Below, in pieces: positions 17,003 through 24,554 of a DNA stretch of 64,000 nt. The notes under the pieces were generated by a model. That model searched no databases, had not been told where the DNA came from, and worked only from the letters and a program-made list of their open reading frames with translations. A program made the position numbers and the translations under genes. The first letter of the stretch is position 1; every line of letters begins with the position of its first letter. Origin of the DNA: Marinobacter fuscus (GTDB lineage Bacteria > Pseudomonadota > Gammaproteobacteria > Pseudomonadales > Oleiphilaceae); NCBI RefSeq assembly GCF_003007675.1, contig NZ_PXNP01000103.1, positions 1 to 64,000 on the forward strand. The letters run 5' to 3'.

Positions 17003-20000
17003 CCCCCTCTACCACCCGAATCCGCACCGGCAAGCCCTGCCGGATGGACGCACCGGACACATTCTCCAGCCAGGTGGCGGTGCCGTCCTTGCGAGTTGGG
17101 TCGCCAAAGCCCAGATCGTTGATGTTCACCCCGGCCCCGAGGTAGGGGTTACCCGGGCGCTCTTCCCCATCAATCACATGGCTGGACGCACCCAGCTCCC
17201 GGTGGCCATAGCCGTGCTCGATGCCGATGGCGCCTTCATGCACGTTATCACCCACCAGTGCCAGAGCTAGCACGCTGTTGCCCGGGCTCTCGATACGGAT
17301 GGTATCGCCATGGCGAACGCCATACTTTTCCGCGTCTTTGTGGTGCAGCAACACCGGGTTGTAAGGCTTGATCATCCGCAGCCGCTCAAGGCCGATGGCG
17401 TAAGAGTTCATCAGGTTTGACTTGAACGAAAACGCCAGCAACGGCCAGTCACTTTCAGGGTAGTGCTCCCGCAGGGTGGAGCCATCCCAGAAACGTGGTT
17501 CGTGGTGCATCGGTGTGCCGGTCAGGCGCTTGCCGCTGTAGCTGTCGATGGTGGTGCCCACCTGTTCGTTGTAGACACAGAGCGGTCTGGTCCAGGCATT
17601 GCCCAGTTTGTCGCCATCGTAGGCCTTATCCATGCTCTCGAACCGGCCACCCCGGGAGTACAGGTGCGCAACCGGCCCCACTTCATCGGCCGCCACTGTG
17701 GTGCTGATACGCTCCATCAGCGGCTCAATGCCACCGGCCACAATGTCCTGCTCCGAGGCCGCAGGCAGAGGTTTACCGGCCATGGCAATGTTGGCCGCCG
17801 CCCGCAGGTAGAAGTCCTCGGCCCGGTTGAGCGGATGCATCCGGCCATCGGCACCTTCAATGGCGTTGTCACCAAAGCCCGGCAGGTCCAGTTTGCGCGC
17901 CAGTTCGATGAAGAAGTTATCCATGCTCACCGGCTCACCACTGGCGGTTTTGGCCTGGCGCGGCTCCACTACCGGCCAGCAGGCCGTGGTCATCTTGGTC
18001 AGGGTGCCACTCCAGGCACCGGTGAAGCCCCAGACTTCATACATCACCGAATCCGGCACAATGTAATCAGCAAACCGGTTGGTTTCGTTGATAAAGCCGT
18101 CAACCGCCACGAACAGGCCGATATTGGCCGGGTCTTTCAATTTCTCTTCCAGCAAGCTGGTCAGCCCGGCCTGGCCGTACATCGGGTTAGCCATCACACC
18201 GATCATAGCCTTGATCTTGTAGGGATACCCCTCCAGGCCGGACAACAGGTGTTCGGTCAGAATCGGTGGTGCAATCGAGCGCCAGGGCGCCGTGGCCGGA
18301 TACGGAGATTCGCCCGCTTCCACCTTGCGCCGGTACTCGCTGGTTTTCTCATAGGGGAACCGGCTGCGAGACAGGAATACGCCTTTTGGGCCCACCTTGC
18401 CCGGGAAATCCGCCAGGTTATACCTTGGGCCTTTGCCCACCCCGTTGTAGCTGCCGCCGCCTTTGGCTGAGCCACCTTTCATGTTGAAGTTGCCCGCCAG
18501 CAGGTTGAGCATATTGATGCTGTAAGAGGCGTAGAAACCGGCACCCGACATCATGCCGCCGTGAGTGTCGGCCACGGCGGTACGGCCGAAACTGGCAAAG
18601 CGTTCGGCCAGCTTACGAATGGTCTCGGCCGGGATGCCACACATGCTGGCGTATTCGTCGATGGTGAACCGGGTCGCTTCCTGGCGCAGCTTGAACAGGG
18701 AGCTGCGCACCAGGGCGGGGCCTGCCACGGTATCCACCTGGCGCTCGACAAACAGATTCGCCCGGTCGACGGCTTCAGAACTCACCAGTTCATCATTGGC
18801 TGACAGGACCACCGGATGATCATCGTCGGCACCCGCCGTCGCCTTACCCAGATCGCTCATTCTCAGGAAGTGACCGGCGCGGGGATGACTGTCGTCATCA
18901 ATCACCAGGTGCGTGGCGTTGCTGTGGCCCAGTTCGCCTGCTTTCGCGGCGGCCTGGTTGCCCGGTATCGACAAATAATCCGCGGCGTAGCCTTCGTTGG
19001 TCAGCAACCAGCGAATCAGGGCCATGGCAAAGGCGGTATCGGTGCCCGGCAGAATCGGAACCCAGCGGTTCCGCTCACCGGCCGCATGGGACGTGGCAGC
19101 AGTCAATGCCGGATCGACAACCACGTATTCCAGTTCACCGGTGGTACGGGCTTTGGCCAGCAGCCGGCCCTGACGCTTGAACGGGTTACCGGCCTGGCTC
19201 GGCGCGGTACCAATGAACAGCGCAAATCGGGCGTTGGTGTAATCCGGCTTCACGTGGGCGTTTTTTGCCAGATCGTTCATCAGGGCGCCCGCCCCCATCC
19301 GGAAGGCCAGCCCGCAATAGGCACCATGGTGGCCGTAGTTGCGGGTACCGAAGGCGTTAAACGCAAACCGCTTGAGCAAGGCAGAGCGGCCGTAGTCGGT
19401 GGCTTCCATCATCAACAACTGGTTGGCCTTGGGGCCGTATTCCGGGTTATCCGGGTCCAGCGGTGTTTTCAGATCGCGGATCGAGCGCAGGCCTTCCACC
19501 TTACCCTCGCCGAACAGATCGCCGCCCTCCACGATCTCTTCCAGCAGTTGCTCAAACGAGATGCTTTGCCACTGGTTGCTGCCACGGGGGCCGGTGCGCT
19601 TCAGGCAGTTCAGCACCCGCTGGTCACTGGTCAGTTGCGCCATGGCCGCGTTGCCTCGGGCGCAGGCGGTTGAACGGTTGAGCTGGCCCTGATCCTTAAA
19701 ACTACTCATCTGGCGGAAGGCGTCCAGTACCGGTGTCTGCTCGTCCAGGTGCTCATCGGAAGACAAGGGATGATAAGGGTTGCCTGCCACCCGCAGCACC
19801 TTGTCCTGCTCTTTGTCGATGCGAACCCGAACACCACACTTGGTGGTGCAGCCGTAACAAACGGTAAAGGCGATCCGCTGATCCGGGTTCAGTGCCACTT
19901 CACCAGTTGCCGGGTCCACCGAGTACTCCGGTGCCAGGCTGTTGCCGTGCAAACGGTCGGCGGGCACTTTACCGGAGGTTCCGTTTACCAGGCCCTTGCC

Positions 20001-20096
20001 CATTTTTTCCAGAGGCCCGTAGTAGCCTGCCACGAAGGTCGCCGCACCACCGGCCGCGGCGGCCCCTTTGAGAAAATTACGACGGTTATTGTCCAT
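16992..20096 (-). CDS. ttrA: Molybdopterin oxidoreductase catalytic subunit, tetrathionate reductase TtrA-like
   Basis: Periplasmic molybdenum catalytic subunit of an anaerobic respiratory reductase. The 1034-residue precursor starts with a Tat signal (NRRNFLKGAAAAGGAA). It then has an Fe-S motif CYGCTTKCG (Cys80, 83, 87, and a likely fourth Cys in STACARGN), GHHGAYCG, where a Cys could ligate Mo, and a C-terminal molybdopterin dinucleotide domain. Length and the TtrB-TtrC partners fit tetrathionate reductase, but related Mo enzymes are possible. The ATG at 20096 follows GGAG by seven bases. No ttrRS two-component system is adjacent. Confidence 0.75.
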   Translation of the reverse strand: MDNNRRNFLKGAAAAGGAATFVAGYYGPLEKMGKGLVNGTSGKVPADRLHGNSLAPEYSVDPATGEVALNPDQRIAFTVCYGCTTKCGVRVRIDKEQDKVLRVAGNPYHPLSSDEHLDEQTPVLDAFRQMSSFKDQGQLNRSTACARGNAAMAQLTSDQRVLNCLKRTGPRGSNQWQSISFEQLLEEIVEGGDLFGEGKVEGLRSIRDLKTPLDPDNPEYGPKANQLLMMEATDYGRSALLKRFAFNAFGTRNYGHHGAYCGLAFRMGAGALMNDLAKNAHVKPDYTNARFALFIGTAPSQAGNPFKRQGRLLAKARTTGELEYVVVDPALTAATSHAAGERNRWVPILPGTDTAFAMALIRWLLTNEGYAADYLSIPGNQAAAKAGELGHSNATHLVIDDDSHPRAGHFLRMSDLGKATAGADDDHPVVLSANDELVSSEAVDRANLFVERQVDTVAGPALVRSSLFKLRQEATRFTIDEYASMCGIPAETIRKLAERFASFGRTAVADTHGGMMSGAGFYASYSINMLNLLAGNFNMKGGSAKGGGSYNGVGKGPRYNLADFPGKVGPKGVFLSRSRFPYEKTSEYRRKVEAGESPYPATAPWRSIAPPILTEHLLSGLEGYPYKIKAMIGVMANPMYGQAGLTSLLEEKLKDPANIGLFVAVDGFINETNRFADYIVPDSVMYEVWGFTGAWSGTLTKMTTACWPVVEPRQAKTASGEPVSMDNFFIELARKLDLPGFGDNAIEGADGRMHPLNRAEDFYLRAAANIAMAGKPLPAASEQDIVAGGIEPLMERISTTVAADEVGPVAHLYSRGGRFESMDKAYDGDKLGNAWTRPLCVYNEQVGTTIDSYSGKRLTGTPMHHEPRFWDGSTLREHYPESDWPLLAFSFKSNLMNSYAIGLERLRMIKPYNPVLLHHKDAEKYGVRHGDTIRIESPGNSVLALALVGDNVHEGAIGIEHGYGHRELGASSHVIDGEERPGNPYLGAGVNINDLGFGDPTRKDGTATWLENVSGASIRQGLPVRIRVVEGVTT

Positions 20097-20118
20097 TATG
20101 CCGCTCCAACGGTGTGAA

Positions 20119-21228
20119 TCAGTGGGTGCCAACCTGGAGGTCACGCTTCCAGGGCACCAGAATATCGATGATTAACAAGGCAGCCAGCCACAGGCCAAAG
20201 GTGCCCAGAATCCCCAGCAGCCCGCTGGAACCCATATCAAGCACGTACTGGTAATATCCGGCGGTATTCTTGGCCACGGTCTGAACTTCCATCAACACCA
20301 TCCAGCGGAAGGTCCAGCCGATATGCACGGCCAGCAAACCCGCCAGCCAGGCCTTGGCGACATTGCCGTTACGCCGCAACATCCAGGCCGCGGCCAATGT
20401 CAGAGCTACCCCAACCAGCAGGCCGTAAACTGCGACCGCACGCCATTCCGGATTGCCCTGCAGGGAGGCAAACGCCGCTTCAACAGACGGGCTGAACCCG
20501 GTGATACCCTCGGCCAGCCAGAGCGCCGCCACCAGGCCCGCCAGCACCATGCTGCCGAAGATCACTTTCAGGCTCTGGCCATTCACCTCTTCGTCATTAC
20601 CGGTCATCAGGCGATTCACCAGAATCACCAACCCGGCAGCGGCCACCAGCCCGGTGAATACAAACATCACGGGCAACCAATGGGTATGCCACAGGGGGCG
20701 GGCCTTGACGATGGCCACTTCGGCACCGGTGTAGAGCATGATGCCGAACGACATCACCAACGCGCCAAGACCGCACAGCACCAGCATCCAGCGGGGCGCG
20801 TGCCAATTACCCAGGACGATCCAGCCAGATAGCCGGGCAATCCAGCCATCGCCCCGGGCCTGCTCCTGCATGGCGGGACGCCAGGCCAACCAGGCATAGG
20901 CCACCACACACACCAGATACAAGGGCAACAACAAACTCCCCAACCACATCCAGGACCAGGGCGTGAGGTTGGCGTAAAAGTGCCAGAACCTCAGCGGCTG
21001 ATGAAGGTCGGCCAGCAAAGCCACCGGGCCCACCAGCGTGCAACTGACCGTGACCAGCAAAGCCACCTTCGCCAGTGCCTGGTAGTTGCGCTTACCCATC
21101 AGCAGACCGGGAATGGTCAGCAACAGCGCCGAATAGGAAATCGCGATCATGAAGAAGTACTGTACCGCCCAGGGGTACCAGGCGATGCCGTAGCGAGGTG
21201 TGAGAACCTCAATGACTGCCGAATTCAT
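20119..21228 (-). CDS. ttrC: NrfD/PsrC-type membrane subunit, TtrC-like
   Basis: Quinol-oxidising membrane anchor of the reductase. The 369-residue protein has about nine hydrophobic helices (YFFMIAISYSALLLTIPGLLMG, VALLVTVSCTLVGPVALLADL, and later LLGILGTFGLWLAALLII). The start at 21228 follows AGGAGATCGG and overlaps the ttrB 3' end by 20 bases, so the pair is likely translationally coupled. Confidence 0.8.
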   Translation of the reverse strand: MNSAVIEVLTPRYGIAWYPWAVQYFFMIAISYSALLLTIPGLLMGKRNYQALAKVALLVTVSCTLVGPVALLADLHQPLRFWHFYANLTPWSWMWLGSLLLPLYLVCVVAYAWLAWRPAMQEQARGDGWIARLSGWIVLGNWHAPRWMLVLCGLGALVMSFGIMLYTGAEVAIVKARPLWHTHWLPVMFVFTGLVAAAGLVILVNRLMTGNDEEVNGQSLKVIFGSMVLAGLVAALWLAEGITGFSPSVEAAFASLQGNPEWRAVAVYGLLVGVALTLAAAWMLRRNGNVAKAWLAGLLAVHIGWTFRWMVLMEVQTVAKNTAGYYQYVLDMGSSGLLGILGTFGLWLAALLIIDILVPWKRDLQVGTH

Positions 21229-21988
21229 AACCGATCTCCTCACCCTGTTGATCCCTGACGTCCCAGATAGCTGGCTTGGCATCCGGCCGGGACATAAAAC
21301 GCTCATCCATACCCAGATAAAACACATGGGGCGCTGTGCCCATTTCCGGCTTCAGAATCATGATGTCGTCGTAGTGCTCTTCCAGCATCCGGCTGATCTG
21401 ACTGTCCGAGTCTTTCATGTCACCAATGATTCGGGCCCCGCCAACGCAGGACTCGACACAGGCAGGCAACAGCCCCACATCCAGCCGGTGGGCGCAGAAA
21501 GTGCACTTGTCGGCAGTTTGGGTGTATTCGTTGATAAAGCGGGCGTCGTATGGGCAGGCCTGAACACAGTAGGCACAACCCACACAGGCTTCGTTATTAA
21601 CCACCACAATGCCGTCTTCCCGCTGGAAAGTTGCCTGCACCGGGCACACCGGTACACACGGCGGATTATCACAATGGTTGCACAAGCGCGGCAGCATAAA
21701 GGTAGCGATATCGCCGGTCTCTTCATGCTCCACCTCGTACTGCGACACGATGGTTCGGAAGCTGCCCAGAGGGGCCTCGTTCTCGATATGGCAGGACACA
21801 GTACAGGCCTGACAACCGATGCAGGCTCGCAGGTCGACCAGCATGCCATAACGCTTGGAAGGGTCTCCTTCCCGCCTGGCTGGCTGATCGTTAATGCCAG
21901 CGGAGGCAACGCTGCTCAGGGGAATGAGCGCGGCTCCGGCGGTAAGTTTGGCAATCTGCCCCAGTAATTCCCGGCGGATGGTATCCAT
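21209..21988 (-). CDS. ttrB: Four-cluster ferredoxin electron-transfer subunit, TtrB-like
   Basis: Carries electrons between the membrane anchor and the Mo subunit. The 259-residue protein has a twin-arginine N terminus (RRELLGQIAKLTAGAAL) and four cysteine blocks: CIGCQACTVSC, CNHCDNPPCVPVC, CVGCAYCVQAC, and KCTFC with CVESC. The ATG at 21988 follows GGAG at five bases; an upstream TTG at 22003 is less likely. First gene of the operon. Confidence 0.82.
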   Translation of the reverse strand: MDTIRRELLGQIAKLTAGAALIPLSSVASAGINDQPARREGDPSKRYGMLVDLRACIGCQACTVSCHIENEAPLGSFRTIVSQYEVEHEETGDIATFMLPRLCNHCDNPPCVPVCPVQATFQREDGIVVVNNEACVGCAYCVQACPYDARFINEYTQTADKCTFCAHRLDVGLLPACVESCVGGARIIGDMKDSDSQISRMLEEHYDDIMILKPEMGTAPHVFYLGMDERFMSRPDAKPAIWDVRDQQGEEIGYEFGSH

Positions 21989-22038
21989 AAATTCTCCGAC
22001 CAATGTCGCTGACGTGAATTAAATAGGTGGCGACATTA

Positions 22039-22079
22039 ACTCTAGGCGTCGGGGCAATTGAGGATTTGACGACGGTCAA
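22039..22079 (-). promoter_or_regulatory. FNR/Anr-type site and -10 of the ttrBCA operon
   Basis: TTGAC-GACG-GTCAA at 22066-22079 is a perfect 5-4-5 palindrome close to the FNR/Anr consensus TTGAT-N4-ATCAA. On the minus strand a -10-like TAGAGT lies at 22044-22039. A start site seven bases beyond would put the palindrome about 40.5 bases upstream, the classic class II activator position. Anaerobic activation of the reductase is the inference. The inner C/G pair is non-canonical and could favour a Dnr-type relative. Confidence 0.6.
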
Positions 22080-22162
22080 TAAAGGCGGAGGCTGGTGATG
22101 AGGGTATGTACGGAGGGTCGAACCTCTAGTCGGTTCAAATCCTTTCGAACCTTGAGGTATAC

Positions 22163-22199
22163 AAACAAAAAACCCTGCACAAGGCAGGGTTTTTTGTTT
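22163..22199 (-). terminator. Terminator copy behind the tRNA-Arg remnant
   Basis: AAACAAAAAACCCTGC (22163-22178) pairs perfectly over 16 bases with GCAGGGTTTTTTGTTT (22184-22199) around a 5-base loop. It is a duplicate of the terminator at 22347-22384. Read on the minus strand, the T run follows the stem. Confidence 0.85.
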
Positions 22200-22203
22200 G
22201 ATT

Positions 22204-22222
22204 TGGCGCGGCTGGGAGGATT
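22204..22222 (-). pseudogene. tRNA-Arg(ACG) 3' remnant
   Basis: TGGCGCGGCTGGGAGGATT is identical to the 3' end, including encoded CCA, of the two intact tRNA-Arg genes at 22387 and 22488. The remaining tRNA body is missing and replaced by unrelated GC-rich sequence. It cannot make a tRNA. Confidence 0.8.
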
Positions 22223-22299
22223 ACGCGGGCCTTCGGCCCTTCCCCTTCGGGGCCGCCGTCGCTGCGCTCCGGCGTTCCTTCGCGCGCATGGCGCGCTGC
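22223..22299. other. GC-rich hairpin block replacing a tRNA-Arg body
   Basis: The 77 bases between the tRNA remnant and repeat copy 2 are very GC-rich and made of small palindromes: GGGCCTTCGGCCC, CCCCTTCGGGG, GCGCGCATGGCGCGC. Its length equals that of a full tRNA-Arg gene, though the sequence is unrelated. No gene is supported here; the short open frames across it are artefacts. Origin unknown, possibly a REP-like insertion. Confidence 0.5.
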
Positions 22300-22405
22300 G
22301 GTCGAACCTCTTGTCGGTTCAAATCCCTTTAAACCTTGGGGTATACAAACAAAAACCCTGCACAAGGCAGGGTTTTTCGTTTGATATGGCGCGGCTGGGA
22401 GGATT
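22300..22405. repeat. Direct repeat, copy 2 (terminator plus intact tRNA-Arg 3' end)
   Basis: Matches copy 1 at 22116-22222 with scattered substitutions and one A fewer in the stem. Spacing between copies is 184 bp. Unlike copy 1, this copy continues into a complete tRNA-Arg. Confidence 0.85.
22347..22384 (-). terminator. Terminator of the tRNA-Ser/tRNA-Arg operon
   Basis: CCCTGC-ACAAG-GCAGGG hairpin flanked by A5 and T5 runs, two bases beyond the encoded CCA of the last tRNA-Arg on the minus strand. It would end the tRNA transcript. Confidence 0.88.
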
Positions 22406-22463
22406 CGAACCTCCGACCGCCTGGTTCGTAGCCAGGTACTCTATCCAGCTGAGCTACAGCCGC
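22387..22463 (-). tRNA. tRNA-Arg (anticodon ACG)
   Basis: The minus strand folds into a standard cloverleaf: acceptor GCGGCTG/CAGCCGC, D arm AGCTCAGCTGGATAGAG, anticodon arm CCTGG-CTACGAA-CCAGG with anticodon ACG, T arm GGAGGTTCGAATCCTCC, discriminator G and encoded CCA. Identical to the copy 24 bp upstream. The A34 would be edited to inosine by TadA in related bacteria. Confidence 0.97.
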
Positions 22464-22487
22464 TAAAACTGGTGGTGTTGTATGAAG

Positions 22488-22564
22488 TGGCGCGGCTGGG
22501 AGGATTCGAACCTCCGACCGCCTGGTTCGTAGCCAGGTACTCTATCCAGCTGAGCTACAGCCGC
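22488..22564 (-). tRNA. tRNA-Arg (anticodon ACG), second identical copy
   Basis: Same 77-base sequence as 22387-22463, including encoded CCA. It lies between tRNA-Ser and the first Arg copy, all on the minus strand, matching the serV-argV type array next to csrA in other gammaproteobacteria. Confidence 0.97.
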
Positions 22565-22624
22565 GCATCATAAACACATTGGTTGATCGCTACTTCAACC
22601 TGTCTCTGTTTCCCCGAAAAGGGA

Positions 22625-22716
<92 letters not shown>

Positions 22717-22800
22717 TTGAGAACGGGGCGTATACTACCACGATTTTTGAGTTTTCATAGGGTTGACACGAAATTTTTCTGGTCAATTTCCCTTAAAATG

Positions 22801-22835
22801 AAAAAAGCCGCTCAAGTATTCCAAGAGCGACTTTT
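22801..22835 (-). terminator. csrA terminator
   Basis: On the minus strand GTCGCTC pairs with GAGCGGC (22825-22831 with 22807-22813; one G-U pair) around an 11-base loop, followed by six T. It begins eight bases after the csrA stop. The other strand also has a short T run, so it may act weakly both ways. Confidence 0.8.
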
Positions 22836-22842
22836 CAATTGA

Positions 22843-23040
22843 TCAACGATTGCCCGATTCGGGCTCATCTGTGTCTTTTTCAGACTGGATGCGCTGATAA
22901 ATTTCTTCGCGGTGAACGGCTACATCTTTCGGCGCGTTAACACCAATGCGAACCTGGTTCCCCTTTACCCCCAGAACGGTGACGGTAATTTCGTCTCCGA
23001 TCATCAGGGTTTCGCCTACACGGCGAGTCAAAATTAACAT
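22843..23040 (-). CDS. csrA: Carbon storage regulator CsrA/RsmA
   Basis: Small RNA-binding dimer that represses or activates mRNAs at GGA-containing leaders. The 65-residue product begins with the family signature [18 protein letters not shown] and ends in an acidic Glu/Asp-rich tail. AGGGAGTAAGG lies just before the ATG; this leader itself contains GGGA, so autoregulation is possible. Standard neighbours lysC/alaS and tRNA-Ser. Confidence 0.96.
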   Translation of the reverse strand: MLILTRRVGETLMIGDEITVTVLGVKGNQVRIGVNAPKDVAVHREEIYQRIQSEKDTDEPESGNR

Positions 23041-23103
23041 ATCCCTTACTCCCTATTCCTGAGCTACCTGTTCCGACGAACACTTTAATGTGTACTTGTT
23101 GCT

Positions 23104-23132
23104 TTTATAATGGGATCACTGACTCAGCTGAA
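23104..23132 (-). promoter_or_regulatory. Putative csrA promoter
   Basis: On the minus strand TTCAGC (23132-23127) and TATAAA (23109-23104) are separated by 17 bases, about 64 bp upstream of the csrA start. Reasonable sigma-70 spacing with a weak -35. Confidence 0.4.
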
Positions 23133-23212
23133 GACGCAATAATACTTATTCATTGCGCTTTCACGATAGCTAATATCAATGACCCTTATTGAGGAACCAT
23201 TTCCGATCCGAA

Positions 23213-24451
23213 TCAGAACGTTTCCTCAACTCCGGCATTGTCCAATTCAAACGCGCTATGCAGCGCCCGGACGGCCAATTCCAGATACTTCTCGTCAATC
23301 ACCACCGAAATCTTGATTTCCGACGTGGAGATCATCTGTATGTTGATCCCTTCTTTCGACAATGCCTCGAACATAATAGTAGCCACGCCTGCATGGGAGC
23401 GCATACCCACACCAACAATGCTGACCTTAGCAATTTTGGTATCACCACCCACTTCACCGGCACCCAACTCCTTGGTGACACCACGCAGTACTTCTTGTGC
23501 CCGCTTGAAATCATTTCGATGCACAGTAAAGGTGAAGGCGGTTTTGTTGTCCTCGCCCACGTTCTGCACAATCATGTCTACTTCTATATTAGCATCGCTG
23601 ATCGGCTTGAGGATTCCCAGCGCGCTACCGGGGGTGTCCGGCACGCCGGAGATCGTCAGTTTGGCCTCATCACGATTGAAAGCAATGCCGGAAACGACCG
23701 GTTGTTCCATGGCGTTCTCATCCTCAAGTGTAATCAGGGTACCGTTACCTTCTTTGAAGCTGGACAGTACCCGTAAAGGAACGTTGTATTTACCCGCAAA
23801 TTCGACCGCGCGAATCTGCAATACCTTGGAGCCCAGGCTGGCCATCTCGAGCATTTCTTCAAAGGTGATCCGCTCAAGCCGGCGCGCGCTGTCTACCACG
23901 CGCGGGTCGGTGGTATATACCCCGTCCACGTCTGTATAAATCTGGCACTCATCAGCCTTCAATGCGGCGGCCAACGCCACCGCAGTGGTGTCAGAGCCCC
24001 CACGCCCCAGCGTGGTAATGTTGCCGTTTTCGTCCATGCCCTGGAATCCGGCCACAACCACTACCCGGCCCGCATCCAGATCTTTACGCATGTTCTGCTC
24101 GTCAATCTGCTTGATCCGCGCCTTGGTGTGGCTGCTATCGGTGACAATCCGCACCTGGCTGCCAGTATAGGAGCGGGCGTCAAACCCCTTCTTTTGCAGC
24201 GCCATCGACAACAAAGCGATCGTCACCTGCTCGCCGGTAGAAACCAGTACGTCCATTTCGCGGGGCGTCGGTTCTTCCATAATGTCACTGGCAAGCGCAA
24301 TCAATCGATTGGTTTCGCCGCTCATGGCCGAAACCACCACGACCACGTCGTGCCCTTCCTTGCGGAACCGACCAACCCGGTCAGCCACCGCCTCAATCCG
24401 TTCGGTTGTACCGACGGACGTACCACCATACTTTTGAACCAGCAGAGCCAT
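23213..24451 (-). CDS. lysC: Aspartate kinase
   Basis: Phosphorylates aspartate, the first step to lysine, threonine and methionine. The 412-residue monofunctional enzyme has the kinase motif KYGGTSVG at residues 7-14, GFQGMDENGNITTLGRGGSDTTA, and two C-terminal ACT domains (VSGIAF... and IAKVSIVGVGMRSHAGVA) for feedback inhibition. The ATG at 24451 is the conserved start; upstream in-frame codons lack support. Placed between alaS and csrA as in pseudomonads. Confidence 0.96.
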   Translation of the reverse strand: MALLVQKYGGTSVGTTERIEAVADRVGRFRKEGHDVVVVVSAMSGETNRLIALASDIMEEPTPREMDVLVSTGEQVTIALLSMALQKKGFDARSYTGSQVRIVTDSSHTKARIKQIDEQNMRKDLDAGRVVVVAGFQGMDENGNITTLGRGGSDTTAVALAAALKADECQIYTDVDGVYTTDPRVVDSARRLERITFEEMLEMASLGSKVLQIRAVEFAGKYNVPLRVLSSFKEGNGTLITLEDENAMEQPVVSGIAFNRDEAKLTISGVPDTPGSALGILKPISDANIEVDMIVQNVGEDNKTAFTFTVHRNDFKRAQEVLRGVTKELGAGEVGGDTKIAKVSIVGVGMRSHAGVATIMFEALSKEGINIQMISTSEIKISVVIDEKYLELAVRALHSAFELDNAGVEETF

Positions 24452-24519
24452 GTTTTCCCAAACTCCGAGTGGAGGAATCCCGGCGGAGCAGACAACTCCG
24501 CACAAACAGAACGGGCGGA

Positions 24520-24547
24520 ATTATAAACCTCCGCCCGCATGTGAAAA
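24520..24547 (-). promoter_or_regulatory. Putative lysC promoter
   Basis: On the minus strand TTTTCA and a perfect TATAAT (24525-24520) are 16 bases apart, in the alaS-lysC gap. The -10 lies in the loop of a GGGCGGA/TCCGCCC hairpin (24513-24537) that lacks a T run, so I do not call the hairpin a terminator. Confidence 0.4.
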
Positions 24548-24554
24548 CAGTTGT

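Larger units (their letters stand above)
22116..22222. repeat. Direct repeat, copy 1 (terminator plus tRNA-Arg 3' end)
   Basis: This 107-bp unit recurs at 22300-22405 with a few changes. It contains GTCGGTTCAAATCC, GTATACAAAC, a perfect terminator hairpin and the last 19 bases of tRNA-Arg. After copy 1 the homology breaks at 22222 inside the tRNA. It looks like tandem duplication of a tRNA-terminator unit followed by loss of most of the duplicated tRNA. Confidence 0.85.

Noticed and set aside
22095..22466. Short open frames on both strands across the tRNA repeat block
   Set aside because: They run through terminators, a tRNA and hairpins; the translations repeat because the DNA is duplicated.
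24452..24540. Lysine riboswitch before lysC
   Set aside because: The leader is under 90 bases, too short, and shows only one simple hairpin.
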